Source of the DNA: a bacterium
GTDB taxonomy: Bacteria; ARS69
Assembly (NCBI GenBank): GCA_025774805.1
Contig: JALGZR010000052.1
Location: 19,985-83,984 of the forward strand
Reading direction: 5' to 3'
DNA length: 64,000 bases
The notes beneath the pieces were generated by a model. It was not told where the DNA came from, did not search any database, and worked only from the letters and a program-made list of their open reading frames with translations. The position numbers and the translations under genes were made by a program. Positions 1 to 9,353 of the stretch are shown piece by piece (position 1 is the stretch's first letter; the number at the start of each line of letters is the position of its first letter).

Positions 1-1439
1 AACCGTGTCCGGAAGGCGCCGCCGCGTCCGTTGATCGTCCCCAAGTCCCCGTTGTCATCGTATCCGGCCTGGTTTCCGATGAACTGGCAATACTCGAACC
101 GGCCCGTCTCGCCGAGGTTGTCCGCGAACGCGCCCCCCTTGTAGGCCGCGCCCCCGGAACCGAAGGACGTGTTGTTCCGGAACGTACAACGGGAGATGAG
201 ACCGGTCGCGTACCTTCCCAGATAGAACCCAGCTCCCTGCCCGTTGTAGTTCTCCTCGAAGAGGGATCCGGTGCAGGTGACCGCCACCATCCGGCCGACG
301 TCCCGCCCCTTCACCAATACGCCGCCGCCGTCGGCGGCAGTGGCTCCCAAGGTGAGGTTTCCCTTGTTGCCGATGAACCTCGAATCGGAGATGTCGAGCT
401 GGATCGCCTCGGTATGCGATGCCGAGGTGCGGGACATGAACAGCCCGGCGCCGGCCGTCCAGGGATCCTGCCCGCTGAACGCGCTTCGATTCCCGATGAG
501 GTCGCAATCGTGCAATGTCGTGCTGCCGTCCTCGACGGAGATGCCTCCGCCGGCCCCCACCGCGCGATTGCTGTCAACGTGGCAATGGGCCAGGTCCAGG
601 GAGCTCGCGGTCCTCAACGAGAAAACGGAGATCGCTCCCCCTCGCCCGATCTGGGGCGGATTGTTCTGGCTCTCGTTGTTCGTGAACTCGCAGTCCTCCG
701 CGACGAAGTGGTAGTCGTCCTGGAGAAAGACGGCTCCCCCGGGGCCCGCGGTCGTGTTGTCGCGGAGCACGGATCGCCTCAGGACGATCTGCATTCCCTG
801 CCCGTCGCCCCGGGCATGGATGCAGCTTCCTCCGTAGGGGTACGAGGATCCCTGGTGCCCGGTGAACGCGCAGTCCTCGATCAGAACGCTCTGAAGAGTC
901 TGAGTCGGATTCTCGGGGTAGAGAACGGGCGCCGAACTGGCCGGCGTGGAGCCGACGAACGAGACGCCCTGGATCGAGGCGGAGGTCAAGGTGGAGTCGA
1001 AGCGAAACGCGGCAGTCGTCTCCATCAGCACTCGGCACGTCGCGTAGTCGCCGTCGAAGTTCTTGTTGGCCAGATGGGTGATCAGATCGAGCGGTCGATC
1101 GACGACGTGGTCCTCCGGATAGAGGACGATGGTGTCGGCGGGGGTCGCCTGCTGCAGGGCGAGGTGGATCGAAGGGTAGCAGTTCCACAGAGCCCACGTG
1201 TCGGGGAGGCTCGGCATGACCGAGCGAGACCCGCCGGTGCGAACGTGGTACCGATCGGCCCGAGCCTCGTTCGGAGCGAGCCCGATTCCGAGGGCGAGGA
1301 GAATGAAGCCGGCTCCGGCGAGGAGAGCCGCTCGGGCCCTCGGGCGGAGTCGGGGACGCTCGTATCCGGGCTCCCGCCGGGGGCGGACGCGAAAAACCAT
1401 CCGGCAAACATCTCCGGGTCGGGGAATGTCGCGAGGCAT
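1..1439 (-). CDS. Secreted right-handed beta-helix protein (partial)
   Basis: The gene reads leftward and runs off the window edge, so only about 479 N-terminal residues are visible and there is no stop codon. The ATG at 1439 is preceded by AAGGA five bases upstream, better placed than the in-frame ATG at 1400. An Arg-rich N-terminus leads into a hydrophobic signal segment ending near APNEARA. After that come repeated short beta-strand turns with Asn/Gly-rich ladders, such as FTNNESQNN, LIGNRSAFSG, FIGNKGNLTL and FRNNTSFGSGGA, typical of parallel beta-helix or polymorphic outer-membrane (choice-of-anchor) proteins. This predicts an exported surface or extracellular protein. The missing C-terminus could carry a type IX sorting domain like those on other secreted proteins here, but that cannot be seen. 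No enzymatic motif was recognised. Confidence 0.8.
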   Translation of the reverse strand, partial: MPRDIPRPGDVCRMVFRVRPRREPGYERPRLRPRARAALLAGAGFILLALGIGLAPNEARADRYHVRTGGSRSVMPSLPDTWALWNCYPSIHLALQQATPADTIVLYPEDHVVDRPLDLITHLANKNFDGDYATCRVLMETTAAFRFDSTLTSASIQGVSFVGSTPASSAPVLYPENPTQTLQSVLIEDCAFTGHQGSSYPYGGSCIHARGDGQGMQIVLRRSVLRDNTTAGPGGAVFLQDDYHFVAEDCEFTNNESQNNPPQIGRGGAISVFSLRTASSLDLAHCHVDSNRAVGAGGGISVEDGSTTLHDCDLIGNRSAFSGQDPWTAGAGLFMSRTSASHTEAIQLDISDSRFIGNKGNLTLGATAADGGGVLVKGRDVGRMVAVTCTGSLFEENYNGQGAGFYLGRYATGLISRCTFRNNTSFGSGGAAYKGGAFADNLGETGRFEYCQFIGNQAGYDDNGDLGTINGRGGAFRTR

Positions 1440-1741
1440 GTCCGTCCTTGCGAACGGTTCAAGGGGCGAGAAATCGCGTAGTCGGGGGGAGCGCCGGGTG
1501 CCATCCGGGGCAGCCACTCCAACATTTTTACCGCATTTCGGCGGGAGATTTCAAGTGGGTCCCGGGCCGACCGTCAGGCATGACCACGCATCCGCGACCA
1601 TTGTGCAGGCAGGACAACCAATGGCGAGATCCGCGACGGGACCGGATCATCCCGCCCTGCCGCGAGACGGTCGCCGGCCCGCCGCTCCGGGCGCGCCGTC
1701 GGCCCACCGCCGCCCCCCCCGGCGGACGGGGGTGGTTTGGT
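1440..1741. other. Intergenic stretch between two minus-strand genes
   Basis: About 300 bases separate the stop of the usher-like gene (1742) from the start of the beta-helix gene (1439). It holds the Shine-Dalgarno of the latter and the candidate promoter at 1525-1554. No convincing gene, RNA or hairpin terminator was seen. Confidence 0.5.
1525..1554 (-). promoter_or_regulatory. Candidate sigma70-type promoter for the beta-helix gene
   Basis: On the minus strand a TTGAAA hexamer (1554-1549) and a TAAAAA hexamer (1530-1525) are separated by 18 bases. They sit about 85 bases before the ATG at 1439, in an AT-rich patch of an otherwise GC-rich spacer. This is a sequence resemblance only. Confidence 0.35.
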
Positions 1742-4651
1742 TTACCGGCGACTCACCGTCCGCAGTCCGATCTCGATCCCATTCCGGATCTCGGGACCGC
1801 GATCGAGCTCGACGCGAAAGGGCCTGGGAAGGACCCAGTCCGGTCTTCTCCCCGAATCGAGCAGGGTGATCTCGACCCGGCCGGGCGGCAGTCCCTTCAA
1901 GACGAACCGTCCCTGGAGATCCACGACCGCCAGCCTCGAGCCGGCCCGCAGAGCCGCGCCACCCGCCGGCGGCTCGTCCCGGTCCCAGCGACCGTTGCCG
2001 TTTCGGTCCACGTAGACGTGGCCGCGCACCGAGCGCAGCGCACGGAGAGGCAGCTCCCACCGCACCGTCTCGCCGGCCGTCGCCGTGACGGTGAGATCCT
2101 CCCAGCGCCCCAGGGGGGAGTAGTCCGTCGGCAGCGAGCTCCGCCGCCAGTCACAGGTCACCGTTCGCCCCAGAGGCAGCATCTGGCGGGTCGCTCCCGC
2201 CGTGGTCGTGCGGACCTGCACGTCGACCCCCGTGAGGTACAGACGAAGGTCCGACACCAGGGGCTCCCCTTCGTCCAGCTGTCCGTTCTCGTCCAGATCG
2301 CTGAATGCGAGCAGCTCGAGCGTGGCGGGGGCCGGGCCGAGGCCGAAGTCCGCCCCGGGACGGTCGACCGCGGCCAGGGCCACCCTTCGAACGACCGGTG
2401 TCGTCGCGACGAGCTTCGTCACTTCCGGATCGGGGACGACCCGCACGTGAACACGATCGGCGCGAACTCCGCCGAAACGATAGAACCCGTCCGAGCCGGT
2501 GACCGCCTCGCGACCGTCGTCCAACCGGACCTTCACTCCGGGCACCCCGAACTCCAGCGGGTCTCTCCGTCCGTTCGCGTTCCGATCGTGGAAAACCAAC
2601 CCTCGCACGGTCCTCCGGGGGTAACGGCGACCCCGTTCCACCGCCGGCCGCCCCGCCCCGAATCCATGGGTGAGACCGATCTGAATCGCCCCGTTCTCCA
2701 GGTCCATGTCCGGATCCTGATCCCAGGCGGCCACCATGTCCGCCCGGAAGCCGTGCCAGGGCCGCGTGCCGAGTTCGACCCGCGCGGTGTAGCGCCGTCC
2801 CGAGTTGAACTTCCGGTCGAGGAGGCTCAGGTATTCCCACTCCTGGTAGCCGAGCGTGAATCTCCCGTCCCCCATCGGACCGAAGCGAGGTGCGCGACCG
2901 ACGACCTGGGTGCGCCAGACGAAGTCACTCGGTTCGTCCGTCACGTCGTCCCCGAAGAAGCGACGCTCCAACCGGGCCTCGACGCTCAGCCACTCCGAGA
3001 AACCCAGCTCCGGCTCGAGATACACGGACCGTCGCGTGAAGTCGTCCCTGTCGCCGTCCGTGATCCGCTCGTTCGTGTTCTCTCCGCCGATCCTGAGTCC
3101 GACCCACGCGCCGTGCCGCTCGAGCCCCCCGTTGCTCCGGAAACCGACCTCTCCGCCTCCGCGCCACCTCCGCCAGTGATCCTCGCGGATGTCGTTGTCG
3201 CCACGCTTCAGCCATCCCCTCAGCAGGACAGCCTCCGTCAGTTCGTAGTCCGCTCCCAGGGAGTGGTATCGATTGTCCAGCCACGCGTCGATCGCGGAGG
3301 GGGTGACCGCGGCGGAGAGCGCGGCCGGCCCCACTCGCAACGGTCCCGACCCCGGTGGAGGCGTGACGGTGAGCTCTGACTCGGGAGGAGGAATCACGGT
3401 AAAGGTGCTCGTCTCCGTCTGCTCCCACCGTCGCCACGAGGTGGTTGCGTTCAGGCGCAGACGGTCTCCGACGTCCCGGCGGGCGCCCAGGCGGAGGTAG
3501 CGCGATCCCGGGAGCCCCCGACCTCCGCGGAGGGTCCTGAAGGGACCGTTGAAGAAGTTCGCACTCGCGGACAGAGCCGTGCCCCGCCGGGCCCACCGGA
3601 TCCCCCCATCGCCGGCCAGGTGGTCTCCGTCGACCGCCAGGAGCCCCTCCCAGTCGACGTGGGCCTCGCGTCCCCTCGTCCCGATCGACCCGACTCCCCG
3701 CGTCTCGTCTCCCGGACCCCACCGGGTGCCGAGCTCCGCGTGGGCGAACACGTCCGAGGAAGGACGCCACTGCAGGCGGGCCCCGCCGAGTCGATCCCGC
3801 GTCGGGGCGTAGAGACGGGTGCGACTTCCCGGGACCACGACGTCGGGGACGTCCTCCCCGTAACAGACTTCGAGGAGAAGACGCTGTCGCCCGCCGACGA
3901 GACGCGGGGTGCCGAGCTCCAGCCGTCCCCCCTCGAAGCGGTCCCGGAAGAACGTGAATCGACTCCAGGCGACGTCGACCATGCCGAGATGGAGTCGTGG
4001 TTGGTGGAAGGGACCGAGCTGGGGACGTTCGAGGAGCACGTCGTACTGCAGCACGTCGACCTCCCCTTCGCGCTCCTCCAGCGTGAGTCGGCCCTGCCCG
4101 TGGAGGTCGCCCCGGTTCAGGCGCGCCTCGCCCGTGTGGGTCCGGACGCTGCTGCTCGTGCTTCTCGGGCCCTCGGTTCGGTAGCCGTAGTAGCGGGTGC
4201 CGTACGTGATCGAGAGGGGTCGACCGTTCCTCACCCGCGGGTCCTGCGAGGGGTCGAGGATCGGCCGGTGACCGAGCACCATGGCCCGAAGAACAATGGG
4301 GCGGCCCTCGCTCCACACCCGGATGGTCGCCATGCCGTACTTCAGGCCCCGGAGAACGATGCGCCCGGGGTCGGGCGCGTTCACCGCGACCAGCTCCGGA
4401 TCGAGATTGAGCAACCGATCGACGGGCTCGACGCTCACCTCCAAGCTGTCGCCGATGTACAGCTCGAACTGCCGCACGTCGGATTCGGTGGTCTGAGCCC
4501 GCAGGGGAATCGCCCCCAGCGCACCTGCGAGCAAGAGGGCGAACACGACTCGGGCCGGCGCTCCGATCGATGGGGCGGGCCGGCATCTCTCACCCGGCGC
4601 AGCGAGCCGCTGCCGGAGCCGAGGCTGTTGAGAGACGCAGGCCGGGTTCAA
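1742..4651 (-). CDS. Large outer-membrane usher-like beta-barrel protein with SdrD-type domains
   Basis: A 969-residue exported protein, last gene of a three-gene operon. The start is TTG at 4651 with GAGG upstream; a hydrophobic signal segment ends near PLRAQ (about residue 53). Residues 60-130 (EVSVEPVDRLLNLDPELVAV, then GLKYGMATIRVW) resemble the N-terminal domain of pilus/secretin assembly proteins. Residues about 170-690 are rich in alternating aromatic and charged residues, as in a large beta-barrel. The C-terminal third has three SdrD/CNA-B-like modules marked by HDRNANGRRDPLEFG, SDLDENGQLDEGEP and VDRNGNGRWDRDEP, each an Asp/Asn-rich loop in an Ig-like fold. Standing behind a pilin-like and a PapD-like gene, it is best read as the outer-membrane export/assembly partner. 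Classic FimD plug features were not identified, so usher is an inference; a porin-like surface protein is the alternative. Confidence 0.7.
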   Translation of the reverse strand: MNPACVSQQPRLRQRLAAPGERCRPAPSIGAPARVVFALLLAGALGAIPLRAQTTESDVRQFELYIGDSLEVSVEPVDRLLNLDPELVAVNAPDPGRIVLRGLKYGMATIRVWSEGRPIVLRAMVLGHRPILDPSQDPRVRNGRPLSITYGTRYYGYRTEGPRSTSSSVRTHTGEARLNRGDLHGQGRLTLEEREGEVDVLQYDVLLERPQLGPFHQPRLHLGMVDVAWSRFTFFRDRFEGGRLELGTPRLVGGRQRLLLEVCYGEDVPDVVVPGSRTRLYAPTRDRLGGARLQWRPSSDVFAHAELGTRWGPGDETRGVGSIGTRGREAHVDWEGLLAVDGDHLAGDGGIRWARRGTALSASANFFNGPFRTLRGGRGLPGSRYLRLGARRDVGDRLRLNATTSWRRWEQTETSTFTVIPPPESELTVTPPPGSGPLRVGPAALSAAVTPSAIDAWLDNRYHSLGADYELTEAVLLRGWLKRGDNDIREDHWRRWRGGGEVGFRSNGGLERHGAWVGLRIGGENTNERITDGDRDDFTRRSVYLEPELGFSEWLSVEARLERRFFGDDVTDEPSDFVWRTQVVGRAPRFGPMGDGRFTLGYQEWEYLSLLDRKFNSGRRYTARVELGTRPWHGFRADMVAAWDQDPDMDLENGAIQIGLTHGFGAGRPAVERGRRYPRRTVRGLVFHDRNANGRRDPLEFGVPGVKVRLDDGREAVTGSDGFYRFGGVRADRVHVRVVPDPEVTKLVATTPVVRRVALAAVDRPGADFGLGPAPATLELLAFSDLDENGQLDEGEPLVSDLRLYLTGVDVQVRTTTAGATRQMLPLGRTVTCDWRRSSLPTDYSPLGRWEDLTVTATAGETVRWELPLRALRSVRGHVYVDRNGNGRWDRDEPPAGGAALRAGSRLAVVDLQGRFVLKGLPPGRVEITLLDSGRRPDWVLPRPFRVELDRGPEIRNGIEIGLRTVSRR

Positions 4652-4693
4652 AATCGTTCCTCTACCGCTCCGGAGTCGAGGGCCTCGGTGCGA

Positions 4694-5812
4694 TTACCGG
4701 ATTCGGAAATGTCTCGAGCTCGCGAGGCTGTGGTCTTCGTTCTCGAGAAGCACCGTGAGCTCGTACTCGCCCGGAGGCAGGGAGCCGAGGGGCACCGTCT
4801 GCCCGGATGCCTCCCCGGGCAGGATGGTGAGGTCAGGGGCATCGGGAGATTCGACGGTCGCTCCCCGCGTGTCATTCACCCGGATCGTGCTCCTGAGGAC
4901 GGCCGTGATGTTGCCCCGGTTCTCGACGCGCACGATGGCGTCCGCGCGACCCTCACGCTGCACGACCTCCGCGAGCATCAGCTCGAGGTGATCCACGACC
5001 TCGAACTCCATCTCCGGGGTGAGGAACCGTCCTCCTCCGAGCTCGATCGTTCCGATGATCTGATACTTGCCGGGAGCGAGCGGACCGTCCCACTGCTCGG
5101 CGACCCGAATGTCTCCGCCCGGCTGGGCGAAGTACGTCTTCATCTCCACCTTGCCCATCAGCAGGCCGCTCGCATCCACGATCGCAAAGGACCCTCCCGG
5201 CCTCAGCCCCGCGTTGCCGCGATTGCGAATGACCGCATGAATCTCCAGACCCCGCGTGTCGTCCGGCCGCGAGACCCTAAGACCCTCCAGCTCCGCGTGC
5301 CAGTTCGTATTGCCCTCGGTGTCCACGGTGATCAGGTGCCCGAGATTGACCCGCGTGGCGACGGTGAGGGCGCTCGGAGAGGCCTGGGCCACCGGATCGA
5401 TGTCGACGATGAAGGCACTGAAGTAGCTACCGATGGCGTTTTCGGGAAGCGTGACCGAGAGGGAGATCTCCTGCAGACCGCCCGCCGGTATCTCGAACTC
5501 GGTCGGCCAGACCTGAAGCCACTCGGTGCAGGATCGCTTCTGCGTGTTCGACGGGTGATAGCGCAGTCTCTCGGCCAGGCCGTCCTCGATCGTCCAGTCG
5601 TGAAGCCGGAGACGACAGGAGATCGGCCCGTCCGTCATGTTGCCGATCGTGACCGTCTGACCGCCATGGCTGCCCGGAGCCACGGTCATCCGGGTCGACG
5701 ACGGGGTCATGCTCACCTTGGCGGCGGTCGTCGACGACGACGCGACCGTCATCGCGATCGCGAGAGACGCGACAATCAGATACCACCCAGGTACCCGTAG
5801 GGATCGATCCAC
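4694..5812 (-). CDS. Periplasmic PapD-like chaperone with extra Ig-like domains
   Basis: A 372-residue exported protein. The GTG at 5812 lies two bases after the stop of the pilin-like gene, implying translational coupling; it gives a signal sequence (WYLIVASLAIAMTVASSS). Residues about 35-150 read like the first domain of a PapD-type chaperone: an N-terminal strand (SMTPSSTRMTVAPG), the DWTIEDG turn, a CTEW-LQVWPTEFEIPAGG segment and a LPENAIGSYFSAFIV strand. Residues about 180-370 contain further Ig-like or CARDB-like units (IRNRGNAGLRPGGSF, VENRGNITAVL) ending in PPGEYELTVLLENEDHS. That is longer than the usual ~230-residue chaperone. Position between pilin-like and usher-like genes supports subunit binding in the periplasm. 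Two Cys residues (CRL, CTE) could form a disulphide. Confidence 0.65.
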   Translation of the reverse strand: MDRSLRVPGWYLIVASLAIAMTVASSSTTAAKVSMTPSSTRMTVAPGSHGGQTVTIGNMTDGPISCRLRLHDWTIEDGLAERLRYHPSNTQKRSCTEWLQVWPTEFEIPAGGLQEISLSVTLPENAIGSYFSAFIVDIDPVAQASPSALTVATRVNLGHLITVDTEGNTNWHAELEGLRVSRPDDTRGLEIHAVIRNRGNAGLRPGGSFAIVDASGLLMGKVEMKTYFAQPGGDIRVAEQWDGPLAPGKYQIIGTIELGGGRFLTPEMEFEVVDHLELMLAEVVQREGRADAIVRVENRGNITAVLRSTIRVNDTRGATVESPDAPDLTILPGEASGQTVPLGSLPPGEYELTVLLENEDHSLASSRHFRIR

Positions 5813-5814
5813 GG

Positions 5815-6300
5815 CTAGATCGCAGTCACCGTCAGGTTGATCTGGAACTGATAGCTCGTCGTGTTCTGCTGCGCTCCCACGTTGAACTGGGCCGCGACGT
5901 TCTTGTTGAAGTTCTCGGATACCCCTCCGATGGGGGCGGTGAACTGGCGAGACGTGCCGAAGTCGGCCTGCAGCCAGGTCAGGGTCTCCGAGCCGTCGTT
6001 GAGGGTGACGCTCAGATCCCAGTCGGGTCCGCCGGGCTTCGTCACAATGGACGAGAGGTTGAACGTCTGGGCGGGGCCCAGGTTGTGGGTCACGGTCAGA
6101 ATCAGGTTGTCCGTGGGCGAACTGCCGGGAGTCGTCGTGCCGAAGTTCTGCGAGGTGGTGCCGCTCGTCTGCCACTGAACCGTGACCCCGATGTCCGTGG
6201 ATACCGCCAAGGTCGCGAAAGCATCGGCTTGCGCCCCACACACCCCCGTCCACAACCCGACCAGACCGATCGCGAGAATGGGCAGGAGAGTCGCTCTCAT
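5815..6300 (-). CDS. Small secreted pilin-like structural subunit
   Basis: A 161-residue protein, first gene of the operon. The ATG at 6300 has GAGGAGG five bases upstream. A signal peptide covers about residues 1-25 (ATLLPILAIGLVGLWTG, cleavage near CGAQADA). The mature part is Ser/Thr/Asn-rich, predicted all-beta, without cysteine, and ends in alternating hydrophobics (SYQFQINLTVTAI) as in fibre subunits and WxL/spore-coat-U-like domains. No exact family was recognised. The assignment rests on size, secretion signal, beta-rich composition and the two downstream genes. The alternative is an adhesin or S-layer-like protein using the same export partners. Confidence 0.65.
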   Translation of the reverse strand: MRATLLPILAIGLVGLWTGVCGAQADAFATLAVSTDIGVTVQWQTSGTTSQNFGTTTPGSSPTDNLILTVTHNLGPAQTFNLSSIVTKPGGPDWDLSVTLNDGSETLTWLQADFGTSRQFTAPIGGVSENFNKNVAAQFNVGAQQNTTSYQFQINLTVTAI

Positions 6301-6698
6301 GGTGCCTCCTCGTTGAATCCGTCGTTTCCGGCTCCTGCCGGTCCGCCCCACGAACACCTGGCATGGGCCCGACGGAGAACGGGCGAGGCCCCTCCATCCA
6401 GTCGACGAGGGAACGGTCCAGCAGGTCCCTGATAACATTGTGACACGAGTCGACCCGCGCTCACAACCGGGGAGGACCCGGGCTCCCCGGTCCCATCGCG
6501 GGTCGGACGGCCGCCCCGGGGGAGAGCGGTGCGCGTATTGGGCTATGTGCGCCTTTATTATCCGATTTTGACATGAATTGAGGCCTCCGCCGCGCTCGCC
6601 GTCCATCCGGAGGATCGGGAGCGCAAGCGACGCCTGCCCTCGTGGGGGGTGCTCGGTCGGGGATGATCCCAGACGCCCGTCCGCCGTCGGGACGTCGG
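6301..6698. other. Intergenic region upstream of the pilin-like operon
   Basis: About 400 bases between the frameshifted LVIVD gene (stop at 6699) and the pilin-like start (6300). It carries the Shine-Dalgarno of the latter, the dyad at 6438-6466, and an AT-rich patch at about 6553-6580 (minus strand GATAATAAAGG) that could include a promoter. No coding sequence is convincing. Confidence 0.4.
6438..6466. promoter_or_regulatory. Dyad-symmetric site upstream of the pilin-like operon
   Basis: TTGTGA (6438-6443) and its reverse complement TCACAA (6461-6466) flank a GTCGAC palindrome almost exactly at the centre. The site is about 140 bases before the start at 6300. This resembles an operator for a dimeric regulator. 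The 17-base spacing does not fit CRP (6 bases). No regulator is known. Confidence 0.3.
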
Positions 6699-9112
6699 CT
6701 ACCGCACGAGCATCAGTTTTCGCACGGCCCGGAACTCACCCGACTCCATGGTCAGGTAATACACGCCCGGAGATACGAACGTTCGCTCCTCTCGTGAGCC
6801 CGACCAGAGCGTTCGGTGCCGGCCGGTCGGCAGGACCCCGTCGATCAGCGTGCTCACGAGCCGTCCCCGCACGTCGTAGATCCGGAGCCGGGTGTGTCGA
6901 GGCTCCCCGAGGCGGAACGAGATCGAGGTCGATCGCCGGAACGGGTTCGGCGCTCCCTCCTCCAGCGCGAACGACATCGGCTCGTCCGGTCCCGAGGCCG
7001 GGACCCCGGCCTCGAGCCAGTCGATCTGGAGCCAGGAAACCGAGGGGCCTCCGGGCGCGGTCCACGAGAGCGTCGCGCGCCACCGCAGATCGTGCCCGGG
7101 ATGGGTGAAAACGTTCCAGTTCCCGTCGGGAAGCACCGCCTGCCAGTGGGCTCCCCCGTCGGCGCTCAGCCCCCAGGCGATGCTCTCGGTCGAGGATGCC
7201 GTCAGACGGGCTTCGAGGACGACCGCGCTCGAGCCGTCGACGTCGAGCGACTGGGCGACGTTCGCGCTCCCGTCGACCTCCCGCTGCCGCACCTGGACCG
7301 CTTGGAGAAGCACCGAGGAGTCCGCCAGGTAGGCGACGTCTCCGGACACCGCCACCCCGCGGACCGAGCTGGAGGTGTCGTAGTACCCCAGGAGCGAGGG
7401 CTCCGCCGGGTTCGAGATGTCGACGATCCGAATCCCCGAGAGCCGGTCGGCGACGTAGGCGACGTCTCCCTGCACGACGACGTCGTCGGCCTCGCCCGGC
7501 GTGTCGTAGGTGCCGAGCAGGCCCGGTGCGGAGGGGCTCGAGACGTCGATGAGGTGGAGCCCGGAGAGTCCGTCCGCGACGCAGACGAGATCCCCTGCGA
7601 CCGCGACGGCGGACGCCTCCCCCGGCGTGTCGTACACGCCGAGGAAGAGGGGCGTGGTGGGATTCGAGACGTCGATCAACCGGAGTCCGGAAGGCCCGTC
7701 CGCCACGTAGGCGACGTCTCCCGCCACCGCGACGCGCTCGGCGTAGCCGGGCGTGTCGTGGTCGCCGAGCAGCGCGGGGAAAGCGGGCTCGGAGACATCG
7801 ATCGCGAGCAGCCCCGAGCCGGCCGCCGCGACCCAGGCGACGAGGCGACGTCCCCGCAGACCGCGACCCCGGTGGCGAAGTTCGGGGTGTCATGGATCCC
7901 GAGGGGGGTCAGGTTCCCCGGAACGGAGATGTCGATCGCCTGCAGACCGACGGTCCCGTACGCGACGTACGCCACGTCCCCCGACACCGCGACGCGGATC
8001 GAGTTGCCGATCGTGTCGTACCGGTGGAGATAGACGGGCGGCACGGGAGAGGAGATCTCGAGCAATCGAATTCCGGAGAGCCGATCCGCGACGAGAGCGA
8101 CGCCCCCGGCCACCGCGATCCCGTGGGCGTGGCCGGGCGTGTCGTGGCTGCCGAGCGAGACCGGTTGGGAGGGATCGGAGACGTCGACGACCTGAACTCC
8201 GAACGCGTCGTCGGCGACGTACGCGGCGTCACCGCTCACCGCGACGGCTCGCGCCAGACCGGGGGTGTCGAGGCTCCCGAGGGAGGTGGGCGCGGCGGGA
8301 TTCGTGATGTCGATCGCGCGAAGGCCGGACGCGCCGTCCGCCACGTAGGCGACGTCCCCGGCGAGGGCAAGGCCGCGGGCCTGACCCGGCGTGTCGTAGC
8401 GACCAAGAGGAGAGGGAGCCGACGGGTTCGAGACATCGATGAGACAGAGTCCGGAGTCTCCGTCGGCGACGCAGGCGAGATCTCCGGCCACGGCGACGGC
8501 GAGCGCGGATCCGGGAGTGTCGGAAAGACCGAGGAGCGTCGGAGCCCCCGGGTTCGAGATGTCGAGGAGGCAGAGCCCGGAGTCCCCGACGGCGACGCAC
8601 GCGACGTCTCCGGCCACGGCGACCCCGTTCGCGGGGGCGGGGGTGTCGTGGCTCCCGAGAGCGGAGGGAGCGGCGGGGTTCGAGAGGTCGACGGCGCACA
8701 GTCCGGAGTCCCCGTCGGCGACCCACGCGATGTCCCCGGCCAGAGCGACACCGAGTGCCGACCCCGGGGTGTCGAGGTGCCCGAGCGCGGAGGGGGCCGT
8801 GGGGTCGGAGACGTCGACGACGCGCAGACCGGAGTCTCCGTCGGCGACGCAAGCGACGTCTCCGGCGACGACGACCTCGAGCGCGGATCCGGGAGTGTCG
8901 AGGCTGCCGATTCCGATCGGCTCGAAGGGGGGGAGCCGGAGCTCCTCGACGACCGTGTTCCAGTCGGCCGTCGTGTTCGCCGCGTCCCGGTAGGTCGTCG
9001 TGCTGAAGTCCTCGACGTACGTGTTCTCGGCGGCCACGGACGGGACCACCCCGGGCGCGGAAAGAAGGAGAAAGAGAAGCGGTGCGACGAGACGTCGAGG
9101 CGGACGATGCAT
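6699..9112 (-). pseudogene. LVIVD-repeat secreted protein with type IX sorting tail, frameshifted
   Basis: The ATG at 9112 (GAGGAGG eight bases upstream) begins a signal peptide (LVAPLLFLLLSAPGVVPSVAA). Thirteen 42-residue LVIVD beta-propeller repeats follow, each with a DTPG core, AVAGDVAYVADG and a DVSNP-type strand. Repeats 1-9 are in one frame and 10-13 in another, because an 8-base unit is perfectly duplicated at 7835-7842 and 7843-7850. Removing one copy leaves 2406 bases (801 residues) and makes the broken repeat exactly 42 residues, so the intact gene can be inferred directly. The C-terminus has a PNPF-containing FlgD-like domain ending VRKLMLVR, a class A type IX sorting signal. As read, translation would stop soon after the duplication and lose the sorting tail. 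Sequencing error, a decayed gene or reversible slippage could explain it. Confidence 0.85.
7300..8925 (-). repeat. Tandem 126-bp coding repeats (LVIVD units)
   Basis: About thirteen consecutive 126-base units encode the 42-residue LVIVD repeats. Neighbouring units share long stretches at DNA level, for example around GTCGGCGACGCAGGCGA-like segments. Such arrays favour slippage and recombination and can mislead assembly. The unit disrupted by the 8-base duplication is the ninth. Confidence 0.75.
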
Positions 9113-9353
9113 GTGCGCGCCTCCTCGTGCCCGGAGTCTCGGCGAGCCCCGGTCGGCGAGGAGTCCCCTCCCGAAGACGGCGAACGGGTCGTTCCCGGAA
9201 GCGGCGGAGGCGCCCGTCCTTCGATGCGGTTCCGACTTCCTCCATCCTACGACAGGAGCGATCCGGAGTTCGAGACCGTCGCCGGGCGCCATCCTCCCGG
9301 ACGCCTGAGCGACTCGCTTGAACTCCTTGGGGGCGCGGGAGTTGCGAGAGTTC

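Noticed and set aside
6438..6466. A CRP binding site
   Set aside because: The arms are 17 bases apart rather than 6.
7300..8925. A CRISPR-like array
   Set aside because: The regular 126-bp repeats are translated continuously as LVIVD propeller units without unique spacers.
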